Source: Cudoniella acicularis
Taxonomy: Eukaryota > Ascomycota > Leotiomycetes > Helotiales > Helotiaceae
Length of the DNA stretch: 35,017 bases
Direction: 5' to 3'
Assembly: GCA_013054445.1 (NCBI GenBank)
Contig: JAAMPI010000494.1
Span: 1 to 35,017, forward strand
Numbering within the stretch: position 1 is the stretch's first letter; every line of letters starts with the position of its first letter. Below are positions 1-10,125 of the stretch, piece by piece. Under the pieces are notes generated by a model. The model saw only the letters and a program-made list of their open reading frames with translations. It had not been told where the DNA came from and did not search any database. A program made the position numbers and the translations under genes.

Positions 1-479
1 CTAATCCGTGCGCTGCCATCAGCTTGCAGTTCATGATCAATTGTACGCGCAAAATCGTAGCAAATCAGAAGGCTCAAACCCAGATCTTGGCTCTCTGATT
101 TGCTGGATTTCCTCGCTTAGAAGTGCACGGTCCAGTGCAAAGCTGGTGGCAGCCCAACGGATACTCAGACTTATATTCTAATTTAATCTAATAATCTAGA
201 TTAGAATAAGAGTAGACCTCTGATTAGTTGATTAGACTAGAGTAAGAGGCAATATTCTAATCTAGTCTAATAATTTTACACACTGCCAGCGGTCATCAAT
301 TAGTTAAAAAGTTTCATGGCCATTCACCAACGGAAGGTTACATGATCTCCAAAATCTCACCGCCTGAGTCACCTCCGTATCGTGGCTTCCATCTTCGTAT
401 GTTCAGCCGCACCAAAGCTCGAGCATAAGATGCGCTCATCCTCCCGCTCATTTTTTGGGTTTTCCTTTCAACCGCAATC
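1..479. other. Intergenic, AT-rich, upstream of orphan gene
   Basis: No supported gene. It holds an AT-rich block of repeated ATTCTAAT/ATTAGAAT words (listed separately) and the presumed promoter of the gene starting at 480. The last 100 bases are less AT-rich and lead straight into that start codon. No clear TATA box was picked out. Confidence 0.6.
175..261. repeat. Short inverted-repeat cluster
   Basis: The 8-base word ATTCTAAT occurs at 175-182 and again at 254-261. Its reverse complement ATTAGAAT lies at 200-207, with many TCTAAT/ATTAGA variants between. The cluster could form a hairpin or be a decayed transposon end. The 15-base word spanning 200-214 also occurs at 18682-18696. Confidence 0.5.
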
Positions 480-3400
480 ATGGAGCGAATAACCAAAGTA
501 TTTTTTGATCCCCTGGCAACAACCAAGGCCCAGATTCAAGCTATTCTGGAGGACCTCCCAATCGGCTCCGCACATCCCTTCAGTCCGGATCGCATTCTCC
601 TTTGTCGCACTGCTGATGGCATCGATGAAATTGACATTTCTTCCTACCCAGAGGACTTTTTCTTCAATGCCGTTGACTTGGGTGAGCTGGGTGAAACGCT
701 TTTGAGGCGGATGGCTGGCTTCCCAACTCACCTCTGTATGTCCTTTCTTCTCCCCTTTTGATGGGTTCACTCCAAGGCAATTTTACTTACTCATAGTCCA
801 CAGCGGTTTTCAACGATTACAATATTCAGCAAGCGCCAGCCTCAACATTCAAAGTTCCAATAGTTTCAGATCAGATCGCAGTCCTTGCAGTCTCCGAAAG
901 GACTCCAACTTACTATGATTTTTGCGTAGCAGATGCAGCTTGCAACACATGTTGCTGGCTTGCAAGAGAAACATTTCCTGGTGTTACACACAGTGGTGAT
1001 ATCCTCCATGAAAAGGACCTCCTAGATTACTTCAGGATCAAAGAGGAATCATTTACAGAGAAGGAGCTTGGTGTTTTCATATCCGGTTATCAGTATACCC
1101 AAATTACGAGATTCCTAGGGACTAATCCTGCCCTGCTTGTTGCCAACCATGCAGAAAAGGTATGCATAACCTTCTATTTCCTTGTCGTGGCATCAATTAA
1201 CTGAATTAATCCCAGGTTCTTTATGTTATTCCGGTTCCTTTGGATGCTGCTACAATTGGAGATGCTACAATCTGCTGTCCATTGGTAATCAAGCGAGATG
1301 GTAACTCACTACTCTGTTCAATTTTGCCAACAGCAACTACCGACCGAGAGAAAATGTGCTGTGGTAAAACATTGCCGAGTCCTTGCTTTGAAGAGGCCAT
1401 TCGTCGCGCTGACTTTACCATCCCTACTCATACTAACATATTACGGGGTATGTGTTGAATTTCTTTTTTTTTTGTCAAGGAAGTGAAAAATACTGACAAG
1501 TTAATAGAAGCGCTACCAAATAATGACACAGTTATGGAAGACGTCAGCCTCTCCCCAGGAAACACATCTATGCTACTCACTAGACCAAATGCAGTTCTTG
1601 GCACTAAGGCGGTAATCTTCCCCTCGGTCATTGATCAGGACACAACCCAGATAATTACTTTTGGTACCGGGCTTGAATTCAAATTTCCAGACCAAAAAAT
1701 GGACATGGAAAGTGATTCAGGCACGATAGTTTTGCCGTGCATCTTTGGATCTCAGCTTAATGGACCAGTCCTACTGGCTACAGGAGTAGTTCCTTCAAAT
1801 GTTCCATTCTCTAACGAATATGCTCTTCGGACCTACTACGCACAGCTGAAAAGCGTTGTTGTAGTTGTCGACGATCGAATGACAGACAATGCCAGAAATC
1901 TTGCCAGTCCTTGCAGAGTCAATGCGTTATTCATCGTTCAAGTCACACCGGAGAAGACACCCAAGAATTCGGATGATGTCCTCTCATTATTAGATTCAGT
2001 CAATATTAATGCGGTGACAGCTCTTGCTGGGCCACAATCCTTGGTGCTGGTACAGATATTACGGAAGTATTATTTCTACCGAGGCCTCGCCAATCGTGCA
2101 TTTCTCAACACTTCGAACTTAGTATTTGGATCAGACGTAACAAGCATCCTTGAGTCTGCAGGGGTGGAGTCCATTCTTGATCCCAGAGTCAAGCGATTGA
2201 TCAACCTTGAAGAAGCAAACACCATCATTCTTCCAACTTCGGGTCGGGTCGTTCAGCCTCAAGATCTTAAAAAGCTCTTCGAGCAGCTCCCTGTGGACCA
2301 GATTCAAAATATGGAAGAAGACATCTCTGCAGCGATCCCACAATTACAGTCTCTACTGAATCAAACCGATCTGCAGGAACTCGCCAAAACCTTGGTAGCT
2401 ACACTTTCCACGAAAGTCAGCAATGCAACAAACCCAATGAGAACCACCTACATCAACTTTCTGACCCAGGGATATCGAATGGAAGATCCAGACTTGGTGA
2501 AGAAAAAGAACGCTATGCTTGGAGAGCTTAGAAATTACACCAAGAAGCTGCAGAAGAATCTTGAATCAGCAATCTCCAGTTTGGCCAATATGATTTCGTC
2601 TCAAACAACCTCGAAGCGAACTCATGATTTGCAACGACTAGTACGCCAAACAAAAATTCAAAGCAATGTGGATGCAGTCAAGAGTATGACTTTCGACACC
2701 TTGGCTGGCTTTCTGGAAGCGTATGCGGGCGACATGGGCGTCATGCTTTTAAACATCGAGACGGGCCCGTACCAACAGCTCTTAGGTAATTTGAAGACTA
2801 TTTCTGTTGACGCCAGGTATGTACATTCGCATTTCACCCAGCTGAAATATGTGATATTCGCGTTGAACTAGGCACAGCTTAATCCTCACCATCACCAGCG
2901 TAGCTAACCTTTATTTAGTAACTCATGCTGTGATCTCGATTCCAGAGTTCTACATCTCGAGGGCTTCGACGCCGGAATTATCATAGAACAGTCACAGGGT
3001 AACCACTACGGCCCACTCCAGAACCAACTGGGCCCCGCCCATCCAATCCTGGCTTTGCCATACCTAAGTCAAGGAAGAGGGACCGGCTCGATGTTGGCCT
3101 GGGTTTGCTGGGATGAGTTTGTCAATCTGGAAAGTCCTTTTACCGTGAGGTGGATGGAGAAGTGCAACGATGCGCACATTGCGGCTCTACGCATCATTAT
3201 GAGATCTACACTCAGTCAAGCCGTGGCCTCAAGGGAGCATAATATTCAGCCAGGCAGCCCTGAAACTGGTCACCTTATGAGCTCTTTATTGATGGCTGCA
3301 ATGTCAAAACTCGCTGCGATGAGGACAACTGCCCCAACGGTCACGTCAAAAGCAGAGGATACTGTCACGAGATTGATGCGAGGCCTCTTTGGCAATTTAT

Positions 3401-4653
3401 TAACAACGGCTGGCTCAGGGGTACGTCCTCTAAGCATGGTCTGGCAGTTATTTGGTACATATCCTCAGTTTGATCTTCCCTCCACTGATATGGACTGGGT
3501 TTGGTACGAGACCGTCGTCGCATTATATCCTTACACTGGGTGGCCTTTACAGCAGTTCCATGAAAATTTGGAGAAGTTCCTAGACAAAGTGGTTATCCGA
3601 GTTGTTACGAAGAACGAAAAGGTTGATGAGATTAAAGCAGGTCGTGTGGAAGAGATGGTCAAATACTGCAAGCTTCGAAATATTCAGCTTGAACATTCCC
3701 GCACAATCCTGACCATCTTCATGCGAATTCTCACTGAAGATACTGATTACGAGACAGTCGCAAGGCGATTGCTAAAACATCTTCCACAGAAGCTGCAAAA
3801 ACAGTCTCGAAGCTACACAAAAATGATACAGTATCTCAAGCACCTCGCCACGGGAGGTCAACGACGAGTTGATGACGACCTCGTTACTGCCAGTGTCTAT
3901 ACTAAGCGTTCTGCTGCTTTCGGGGAACTCAAGAAGGCAGTTTCAGCAGCTTGCAAAGAAAACAGTGAGGTCAAGATCAAGGAGTCTTGTCAGAAGATTC
4001 TCGACAAGCATACTGGAATTGCTACTCTCTGGAACCTAGATCCCACGTTGCTGAAGTCCCAGAACATTGGTGCATACAAGGATCTTCTAGAAGCAAAGTT
4101 TGGAGAGGATATTGATGAAGAAACTAAAGCCAAGAACGAAAAGCTGTTCAAGCAAGTGATTGGCGATGCAGAGCAAAATCGAGTCCCTTGGCAAGTTGGA
4201 AAGGAAGGTCAACTCGGCGACAACATCGAGCCTTTTGATGAAGCATTTGCTCATGAGATTATCACAGGGGATACCTCGGTCGCCATTGCAACTCCTTCGG
4301 ACCCAACACCGGCTGCTGGGGTCGTAGTAGCAAAAAAGGAGCCAGAGGGTTTCGCACAATTTGCGTCCACGGTGAGGTCAGACTTCATTTCTAAAATGGA
4401 GAAGACTTTGTCTGGCGAGGATGTCTGCAAGATTATCGGAGTACCGGCAAGTGCAATGCGCGTCTTTGTCAAGGCGCTCAACCCAGATTTTGGCTGGGAG
4501 GATTTGGGTGAGAAGTTCAAGGCGGTTATCTTGTCACTATTGGAGGAACGCTCAGGTAGAGATGGAAGCCGTCCCGTCAAAAGGCTATTGGATATTCACA
4601 ACAAGACTTCAGGGACTTTAGAGTCTGGGGATCAGTTGCAGATTGAGGGGTAA
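480..4653 (+). CDS. Large orphan protein, 1295 aa, five exons
   Basis: I do not recognise this protein. Exons are 480-735, 804-1159, 1216-1447, 1508-2816 and 2919-4653 (TAA stop). Every junction is GT..AG and the phases agree (1, 0, 1, 2), with a TACTGAC branch site at 1491 and GCTAACC at 2903. The N-terminal third is mixed alpha/beta with a cysteine cluster (CNTCC in exon 2). The middle is helical, with a charged coiled-coil-like stretch around 2490-2650. The C-terminal half (from about 3590) is also helical and Lys/Glu-rich, and includes a short Ala/Pro-rich linker near 4290-4330. I see no signal peptide, membrane segment, nucleotide-binding motif or catalytic signature. The long open exons and exact splice phases argue for a real, expressed, intracellular protein. 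A scaffold role would be a guess. Confidence 0.85.
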
Positions 4654-4957
4654 GGTTAATAGCTGGGTCTTTCAAATGGGTCGGGTCTAGAGCGTCAGCA
4701 GCATTAATAATTCTCATTAAATAAGCCATTAAACTTGAATTATGCTTGACTTTTGAGGTTAAGTGGGAATGCCCTCAAATGTAAGTAGGTATCACATGAT
4801 CAATAGCAGGGGTGCGAAACAAAAAGGGGGGTGGCTGAGTCAGCCGCGTTTTAGCGCCGGATCCTGCTTACCCGTGACTTCCAACCTCCTCCTTCTTTCG
4901 ACCTCCAACAAATACAACCAAAACATAAATAAAAAAGTCCACAATTTGGAAAACAGA
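4654..4957. other. Intergenic, promoter and 5' leader of carboxypeptidase
   Basis: A spacer of 304 bases between two co-directional genes. It carries the palindrome at 4833-4845 and then a pyrimidine-rich then A-rich leader (about 4880-4957), usual just before fungal start codons. An in-frame open stretch runs back to 4763, but its residues look like untranslated leader. Confidence 0.6.
4833..4845. promoter_or_regulatory. Perfect 13-bp palindrome with AP-1/Gcn4-type core
   Basis: GGCTGAGTCAGCC is a perfect palindrome centred on TGAGTCA, the site recognised by bZIP factors of the Gcn4/Cpc-1 and AP-1 families. It lies 113 bases before the carboxypeptidase start codon. Control of a peptidase by amino-acid starvation (cross-pathway control) would fit, but this is inference. 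Confidence 0.5.
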
Positions 4958-6439
4958 ATGTATACCGCTGTTTGGACAACTATCGCGATAACTCTCGCTG
5001 CTGCAGGCACATCGGCTTCCTTCGATTCTCAGGCTCCCATTCTTGAGCAGCCCGATGTAATCTTACCTCTGGTTGGATCCTACGTCAGGACCCTGACACA
5101 TGAATCTCATCCAGCGCATAGCTTAACCATCACAGCACACAATTCCAGCCAACTTTCAACCAAAAGCAATGGCCCCAGCGTATCAGATATTTGCCCTGGA
5201 GCAACCTCGGGGTACACGGGATATCTTAATTCCGGCGAGAAACATTTCTACTTCGCGTACTTCGAGTCACGCTCAAATCCGACAACGGATCCTCTAGTTT
5301 TGTGGCTCAATGGTGGACCTGGATGTTCGAGTATGCTAGGACTGTTTATGGAATTGGGGCCGTGTACTGTCAATGAAGGGGGAGAGTCAGCAAGAGAGAA
5401 CCCCAACAGCTGGATCAACTCAGCGAGCGTCTTTTTCTTGGACCAACCAATCGGTGTTGGATTTTCTTACTCTACGAACAATTCGGAACACGGTCAAGGC
5501 GGCACTTTTGCGGCAAGTGAGGATATCTACGCATTCATGAAGTTGTGGTACAAGGCATTTCCAGATTCAAAGTCCTTACCGTTCTCAATTGCCGGGGAGA
5601 GCTATGGAGGACACTACATCCCCGTCTTTGCATCCCACATCAATGACATGAACAGGATATCCACTCCCGAAGAGCAAATCCCCCTCGAATCCGTTCTAAT
5701 CGGAAATGGAATCTTCAGCGACACCAAGCAAGCAAGCTCCTATTACGATATCCCCTGTACCAACGTCACAGGTATTGGACCTCTCCTCAATTCGACTGTC
5801 TGCGATAAAATGGCAGCCGCTGTCCCAAGATGCGAATTCTTGATGTCAATTTGCAACGCATACCCTGATCCTCTCATCTGCGGCGCTTCATCCAGCTACT
5901 GTAGCGAAACGCTTGAAAGCCCATATTTCCAATCCGGACTAAACTACTACGATATCAGCAAACCATGCGAAGGATACCTGTGCTACCCAATCATGAGTTC
6001 CATCCAAAAATTCCTGCGAACCGACAAGCTGCGCAAAGCCTTTGGTGTCGATGAGCGAGCCCCCATTTTTGAAGGGTGTAGCAATGAAGTCGGCCGCGAA
6101 TTCCAAAAAGTAAACGACTACATTATCGATACACGACCCTTCGTTGCCTCTTTACTCCACGCCGGAATTCGCGCTTTCATCTATGTCGGCACTTATGACT
6201 GGATCTGTAACTTTGTTGGGAATGAGCGCGTCTTTGGATCGTTGGAATGGAGGGGCTTGCCTGATTTTCGCTATCAGCAGGAGAATAATAAGAAGGTTTG
6301 GAGTGGAGGGTTGTGGTGGGAGAGTGGGCCGCTTAGGTATGCGAGGATTAATGGCGCGGGACATATGGTGCCTTTTGATAGGCCCGTCGAGGCGTTGAAG
6401 ATGTTTACTGCTTGGTTGAGGAAGGAGGGTTTGGTGTAG
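4958..6439 (+). CDS. Serine carboxypeptidase, family S10 (CPY-like)
   Basis: An intronless 493-residue enzyme that removes C-terminal amino acids from peptides, in the vacuole or outside the cell. I chose the ATG at 4958 because it begins a signal peptide (hydrophobic residues 5-21), whereas the 65 in-frame residues upstream look like leader. The S10 core starts near residue 80 and shows WLNGGPGCSS (116-125), the nucleophile in GESYGG (Ser215), Asp414 in YDWICN and His469 in GAGHMVPFDRP, so the triad is complete. Length and the cysteine pattern (Cys79, 123, 267, 282, 292, 299, 308, 315, 337, 342, 374, 417) suit the carboxypeptidase Y group. There are several N-glycosylation sequons. The short pro-region (about 22-78) is smaller than in yeast CPY. 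No ER-retention or membrane segment is seen. Confidence 0.95.
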   Translation: MYTAVWTTIAITLAAAGTSASFDSQAPILEQPDVILPLVGSYVRTLTHESHPAHSLTITAHNSSQLSTKSNGPSVSDICPGATSGYTGYLNSGEKHFYFAYFESRSNPTTDPLVLWLNGGPGCSSMLGLFMELGPCTVNEGGESARENPNSWINSASVFFLDQPIGVGFSYSTNNSEHGQGGTFAASEDIYAFMKLWYKAFPDSKSLPFSIAGESYGGHYIPVFASHINDMNRISTPEEQIPLESVLIGNGIFSDTKQASSYYDIPCTNVTGIGPLLNSTVCDKMAAAVPRCEFLMSICNAYPDPLICGASSSYCSETLESPYFQSGLNYYDISKPCEGYLCYPIMSSIQKFLRTDKLRKAFGVDERAPIFEGCSNEVGREFQKVNDYIIDTRPFVASLLHAGIRAFIYVGTYDWICNFVGNERVFGSLEWRGLPDFRYQQENNKKVWSGGLWWESGPLRYARINGAGHMVPFDRPVEALKMFTAWLRKEGLV

Positions 6440-7100
6440 GTGTGTGCATGTATATTCAACTTAGCTGGGGGTTTTAGAGTCTTGACTTGATTGCTTGTGA
6501 GATATTTTTGAGAGGTGGGAGAAGGTAGAAGGGGAACGAGTGTATGAAGAGTATGGTCGAGAGAATAAGACTTAGGAACGTGGAAAGACATTAGAAGAAA
6601 ACGGGAATCTCTTTTACAACGACATCCTTTAGGGAAATAGCCCTGCAAGTAACCCAAAATAGACCATATTCTATATTATCAGCTGATACAGCAAAATTCC
6701 ACATCTTGTATACCTACAAGGGAGTCGCGTAGCGCGCGCATAAAACCACTAACTTGTATATCATCGTCACGTTGCCTTTAATACAATATTAATCTCGATC
6801 TATATGAAAAACGCCAAACATTTACCCTGATAGGTTCCGGGTATCGCGAATCTCGATACGCGAGTAATTGCCGAGCTATATCGTTGATGCATCCAAATTA
6901 CTCCAAGATTTAAACTTGAGATGGTGTGCCACGGCAGTTGTGTGGGGAATGTCAACGACCATCGATTTTCCCCCTCTTGAAATAACATAAACTGCTGTAC
7001 GGCCACCTTATTCTTCTTACTTTGCATCTTTTATTCCTTAACTTTCATCCTCGAATCTATTCCTTATAATTAGTTCCCCTGAACACAGCTCTCACTCACC
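6440..7100. other. Intergenic
   Basis: No supported gene. The right end (about 7030-7100) is a pyrimidine-rich leader for the DUF1996 gene. The rest is unremarkable AT-rich sequence with reverse-strand open frames that show no family resemblance. Confidence 0.6.
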
Positions 7101-8563
7101 ATGATTTTGTCCGCTCTCCTCTTCGCAGCGACCATTCAGGCCCAGGGACTCCCCGCCGGCTTGAACCACCTACGATTCGGATGCTCTCAAATCACCGTCG
7201 AGCGACTCGACCCCCTCGTCAACCCTGGGCTGGTTGGAACCCCTCATATGCACCAAGTTGTAGGAGGAAATGCTTTCAACGCCTCCATCCCCGTAACAGA
7301 CGTTTCCGCCATTGCAGACTGTACCACCTGCGGCCCCGCTGACGATCACTCTAACTACTGGACCGCAAATGTGTATTTTAAGGCGAGGAATGGTAGCTAC
7401 AAGAGGGTTCCTCAGATTCCTAATAGGTACGTGTGACAAAAGTCTTTTTTCTTCTCTTCATTCCTTTGGAGAATTTAGGGCGCTTTTTGAGATGAGATGC
7501 TAAAAGTCTCGGACAAATTCTAACTCCGCGCCTATCACAACTCGATACTCGCTAACACTGCTACCATTTAGACTTCTGTTTAACGATAAGTTCACCACGC
7601 AGATCTCTGGTGGTATCACCGTGTATTACATTTCTCCCGGAAAGGGCAAGGTCACCGCTTTCAAGCCGGTAAGCTCTCAATCCATGGAGTTGAAATGAAA
7701 CGGCATTGCTTACTACAGCCGTTTACTTAGGGCTTCCGCATGCTTGTCGGCGACCCCATGAGACGCGAGAAGAAGTACAAGATGCAGAGTTGCTACCGAT
7801 GCTACACGGGCCCTAATTATGGTGGCGACAATGCTGCTCCTTGCTCTGATGCCAAGATTGACACTGAGGGCTTCCCTCCTGGACCTTGCTTGGGTGGCAT
7901 ACGATCCAATATCCTTTACCCAACGTCAGTTTTGATTTTCTTGATTTGATTTGGATGTTATAAGTGGAGTGCTAATAGCAATTTAGGTGCTGGGATGGCA
8001 AGAATCTTGACACTCCCAATCACCAAGACCACGTCGCTTACCCTACTGCCGGGCCGTCAAACTTCCTGTCGACTGGCGACTGCCCTGCATCTCACCCTGT
8101 TAAGATCCCGCAGCTCATGCTGGAGGTACGAAACAATTCTCTTTCCATCAACTCCATACATATTCCTTTTTCCCTTTTTTCCACTGACGCAAAAGGGTAG
8201 GTCGTCTGGGACACCACCAAATTCAACAACAAAGCCGACTGGCCAGCAGACGGCTCGCAGCCCCTCTATCTCAGCACCGGAGACAACACCGGGTACAGCC
8301 AACACGGCGATTACGTCTTTGGATGGAAAGGCGATGCACTTCAAAGAGCTATGGATGACAAAGGTTGCTTTAGCGCTACCTGTGGGAACCAGAAGTCGCA
8401 GGATATCTCGGTGGCGAATAAGTGTGTTATTAAGAAGACTGTTGTCGAGGACGCGGATGGATGTAAGTTAACCCTCCCCGGTCTGGAAATGTGTATGAGG
8501 AAAAAGAGGTTGATAAATGTTGTAGGGTTGGATAAGCTTCCGGGAAACCCGAATATGGGGTAG
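7101..8563 (+). CDS. DUF1996-domain secreted protein, 351 aa, six exons
   Basis: Exons are 7101-7426, 7572-7668, 7731-7924, 7987-8125, 8201-8462 and 8526-8563, all GT..AG and phase-consistent, closing on TAG. An N-terminal signal peptide (about residues 1-15) precedes a DUF1996 domain that fills the rest. Family signatures are visible: RLDPLVNPG followed by HMHQVVGGNAF near residues 35-55, DHSNYWTANVYF near 80-90, YYISPGKG, a Cys-rich stretch SCYRCYTGPN, then TCWDGKNLDTPNHQDHVAYP and the YSQHGDYVFGW segment. The conserved His and Asp residues suggest a metal- or sugar-binding pocket, but no enzymatic activity is established for the family. There is no C-terminal WSC domain, GPI signal or membrane anchor, so it is probably a soluble extracellular protein. 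Confidence 0.93.
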
Positions 8564-9042
8564 TGTGTCTAACTCGTAAGGGAGTTGTATTGTGTGGTAG
8601 GGTGGGAGAGGCCAGATTTTTAGGTGCTAGGATATCACTCGTTCGTTTGTATTGTGTCTGGCTGATACCATGGATACGCTCTTTCACTCTTTTCGTATAT
8701 ATAAATTTACGGTAGATATCGCAAATGATACTTTTTCAATTACTTAAATGCTACTTTATCTAAACAACAGAAAATGAAGTACCCCTTACACATCATATTT
8801 CGAAAAGTCATGGCTATGTCTTCCTTAAAATTGAAATGAAAAAAAAGCTCAAGAGATCATCAACTTAAATAAATAAGCGAGTGATTGAACAGAAGAAATC
8901 AAAAAAATTAAAACTTCCTCTCGCCTTATTTCCTTCCCCCTACATCAGATATCCACCCCCCGATCCTCTATTGAATTCCTCGTGCCTAAACCCAATTCAA
9001 TCTGGGCAATTTTTGAGTGCCAGCCTTCCTAAATGAATAAGT
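8564..9042. other. Intergenic between convergent genes
   Basis: The 3' flanks of the DUF1996 gene and the small secreted protein gene. AT-rich around 8690-8900, consistent with polyadenylation regions from both sides. I see no gene. Confidence 0.6.
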
Positions 9043-9512
9043 CTAGCGACAAACGCGGTCCCCGAAGTTGTTGCGGTAGCAGAAGTTTGCGTTTACGCTG
9101 TCTGTCGGTATTTGGAGTTAGATGGGTTGAGGAGCCGAGGTGGATGGAAGAGGTGGTGGGGGAGGGCAAGGGCAAGGGAAAGAGAAGGGGTGATAGGTGG
9201 AATAGAATATATAGAGAAGAGCGAAAACTTACTTCCGTCCTTTTTAGCGCTCAATGTAAAAGGAAAGTCGTTAGTAGCGGCGTGCTGGATGGTTGGAGTG
9301 TCCTGGGTGATTGATATTAGTGATGGTTATAAAGAAAGTGAACTAAAGGGAGTCCGTGATGTCTATGGAGGGGGTATCGGGGGGCAGATGTGATGAAATC
9401 CGGGGAAGAGACACACCTGAACATCGATGATAACCTTGTACGGGGATGGAGCGGCACTCCCGATCGCTGCGAAGGCGACGAGGGTGCTGAGGAGTGCGGT
9501 GGTGAAATGCAT
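9043..9512 (-). CDS. Small secreted protein, 74 aa, three exons
   Basis: Reverse-strand gene with exons 9417-9512, 9233-9302 and 9043-9101. Donors are GTGTGT and GTAAGT, acceptors CCCAG and GACAG, phases 0 and 1, ending in TAG. The product starts with a classical signal peptide (hydrophobic core about residues 6-20, likely cleavage after GSA or SAA). The mature part of about 54 residues has only two cysteines (in NFCYRNN and DRVCR near the C-terminus), enough for one disulfide. I recognise no domain. Small size, secretion and lack of known domains match the usual description of fungal effector candidates or antimicrobial-type peptides, but function is unknown. A TATAAA about 125 bases upstream supports the start. 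The exons are too short for simple open-frame finding. Confidence 0.72.
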
Positions 9513-10125
9513 AGTTGTGTTTGGTGAAGTAGGTGTTTTTTGTTGGTTGAGTGAGTGGGTAGAGAGTAGATGTTGATGATGTTGAAGGTGAGAATGGTGG
9601 TTCTGTGAGGTTTGGAGTGGGTGATGAGGTGGGCCTTTATAGCTTTTGGGTTTTCATAATAAGTGTTAGTTTAGATGAATTGCGTGAAATCAGTGATGAT
9701 ACGGTTGGCACAGTACAAGTGTTGGTACGGTAGTACATGTGTATTCGATCTTTGTAACTATCAGCGGAGGTTCAATGAACAGTTGCGTTACGCGAATCAA
9801 ACGTGTAAAGATATGATCTGCAAGGGTTGTGTTCGAGAGGTGAGTATTGTCTTACACAACATTACGCAAATAGTAACAAGTTGGTTCAATCCAAGAATAA
9901 AAGTCGCCAGTGAAGTTACAAATCTTACTTATTTTCATTACAACGTAATCGATGCTACATCTACTTTCTCCTAGGTTAAGTAAAACAGGAGCCAATCGAT
10001 CACGCAGGGATAATGTAATAGTTATAGTGTTTGAGAGTGGCTTTCATATTCAATGTCACATAAGTACTCAGCTATCATTTCACAAAGCCAACCCAACATC
10101 ACAATGTACTCGAACACGTCCGCAA
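9513..10125. other. Intergenic between co-directional reverse-strand genes
   Basis: It contains the promoter of the small secreted protein gene (TATA box below) and the 3' flank of the STAND-like gene. The forward-strand open frames here have no recognisable product. Confidence 0.6.
9636..9641 (-). promoter_or_regulatory. TATA box of the small secreted protein gene
   Basis: TATAAA on the reverse strand, 124 bases upstream of the ATG at 9512, in a CTATAAAGG context. Spacing and sequence suit an inducible, highly expressed fungal secreted-protein promoter. The leader that follows is pyrimidine-rich on the coding strand. Confidence 0.5.

Noticed and set aside
8057..8344. Long reverse-strand frame across the DUF1996 gene
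   Set aside because: It is a shadow of the forward exons, which match a known family and splice in phase.
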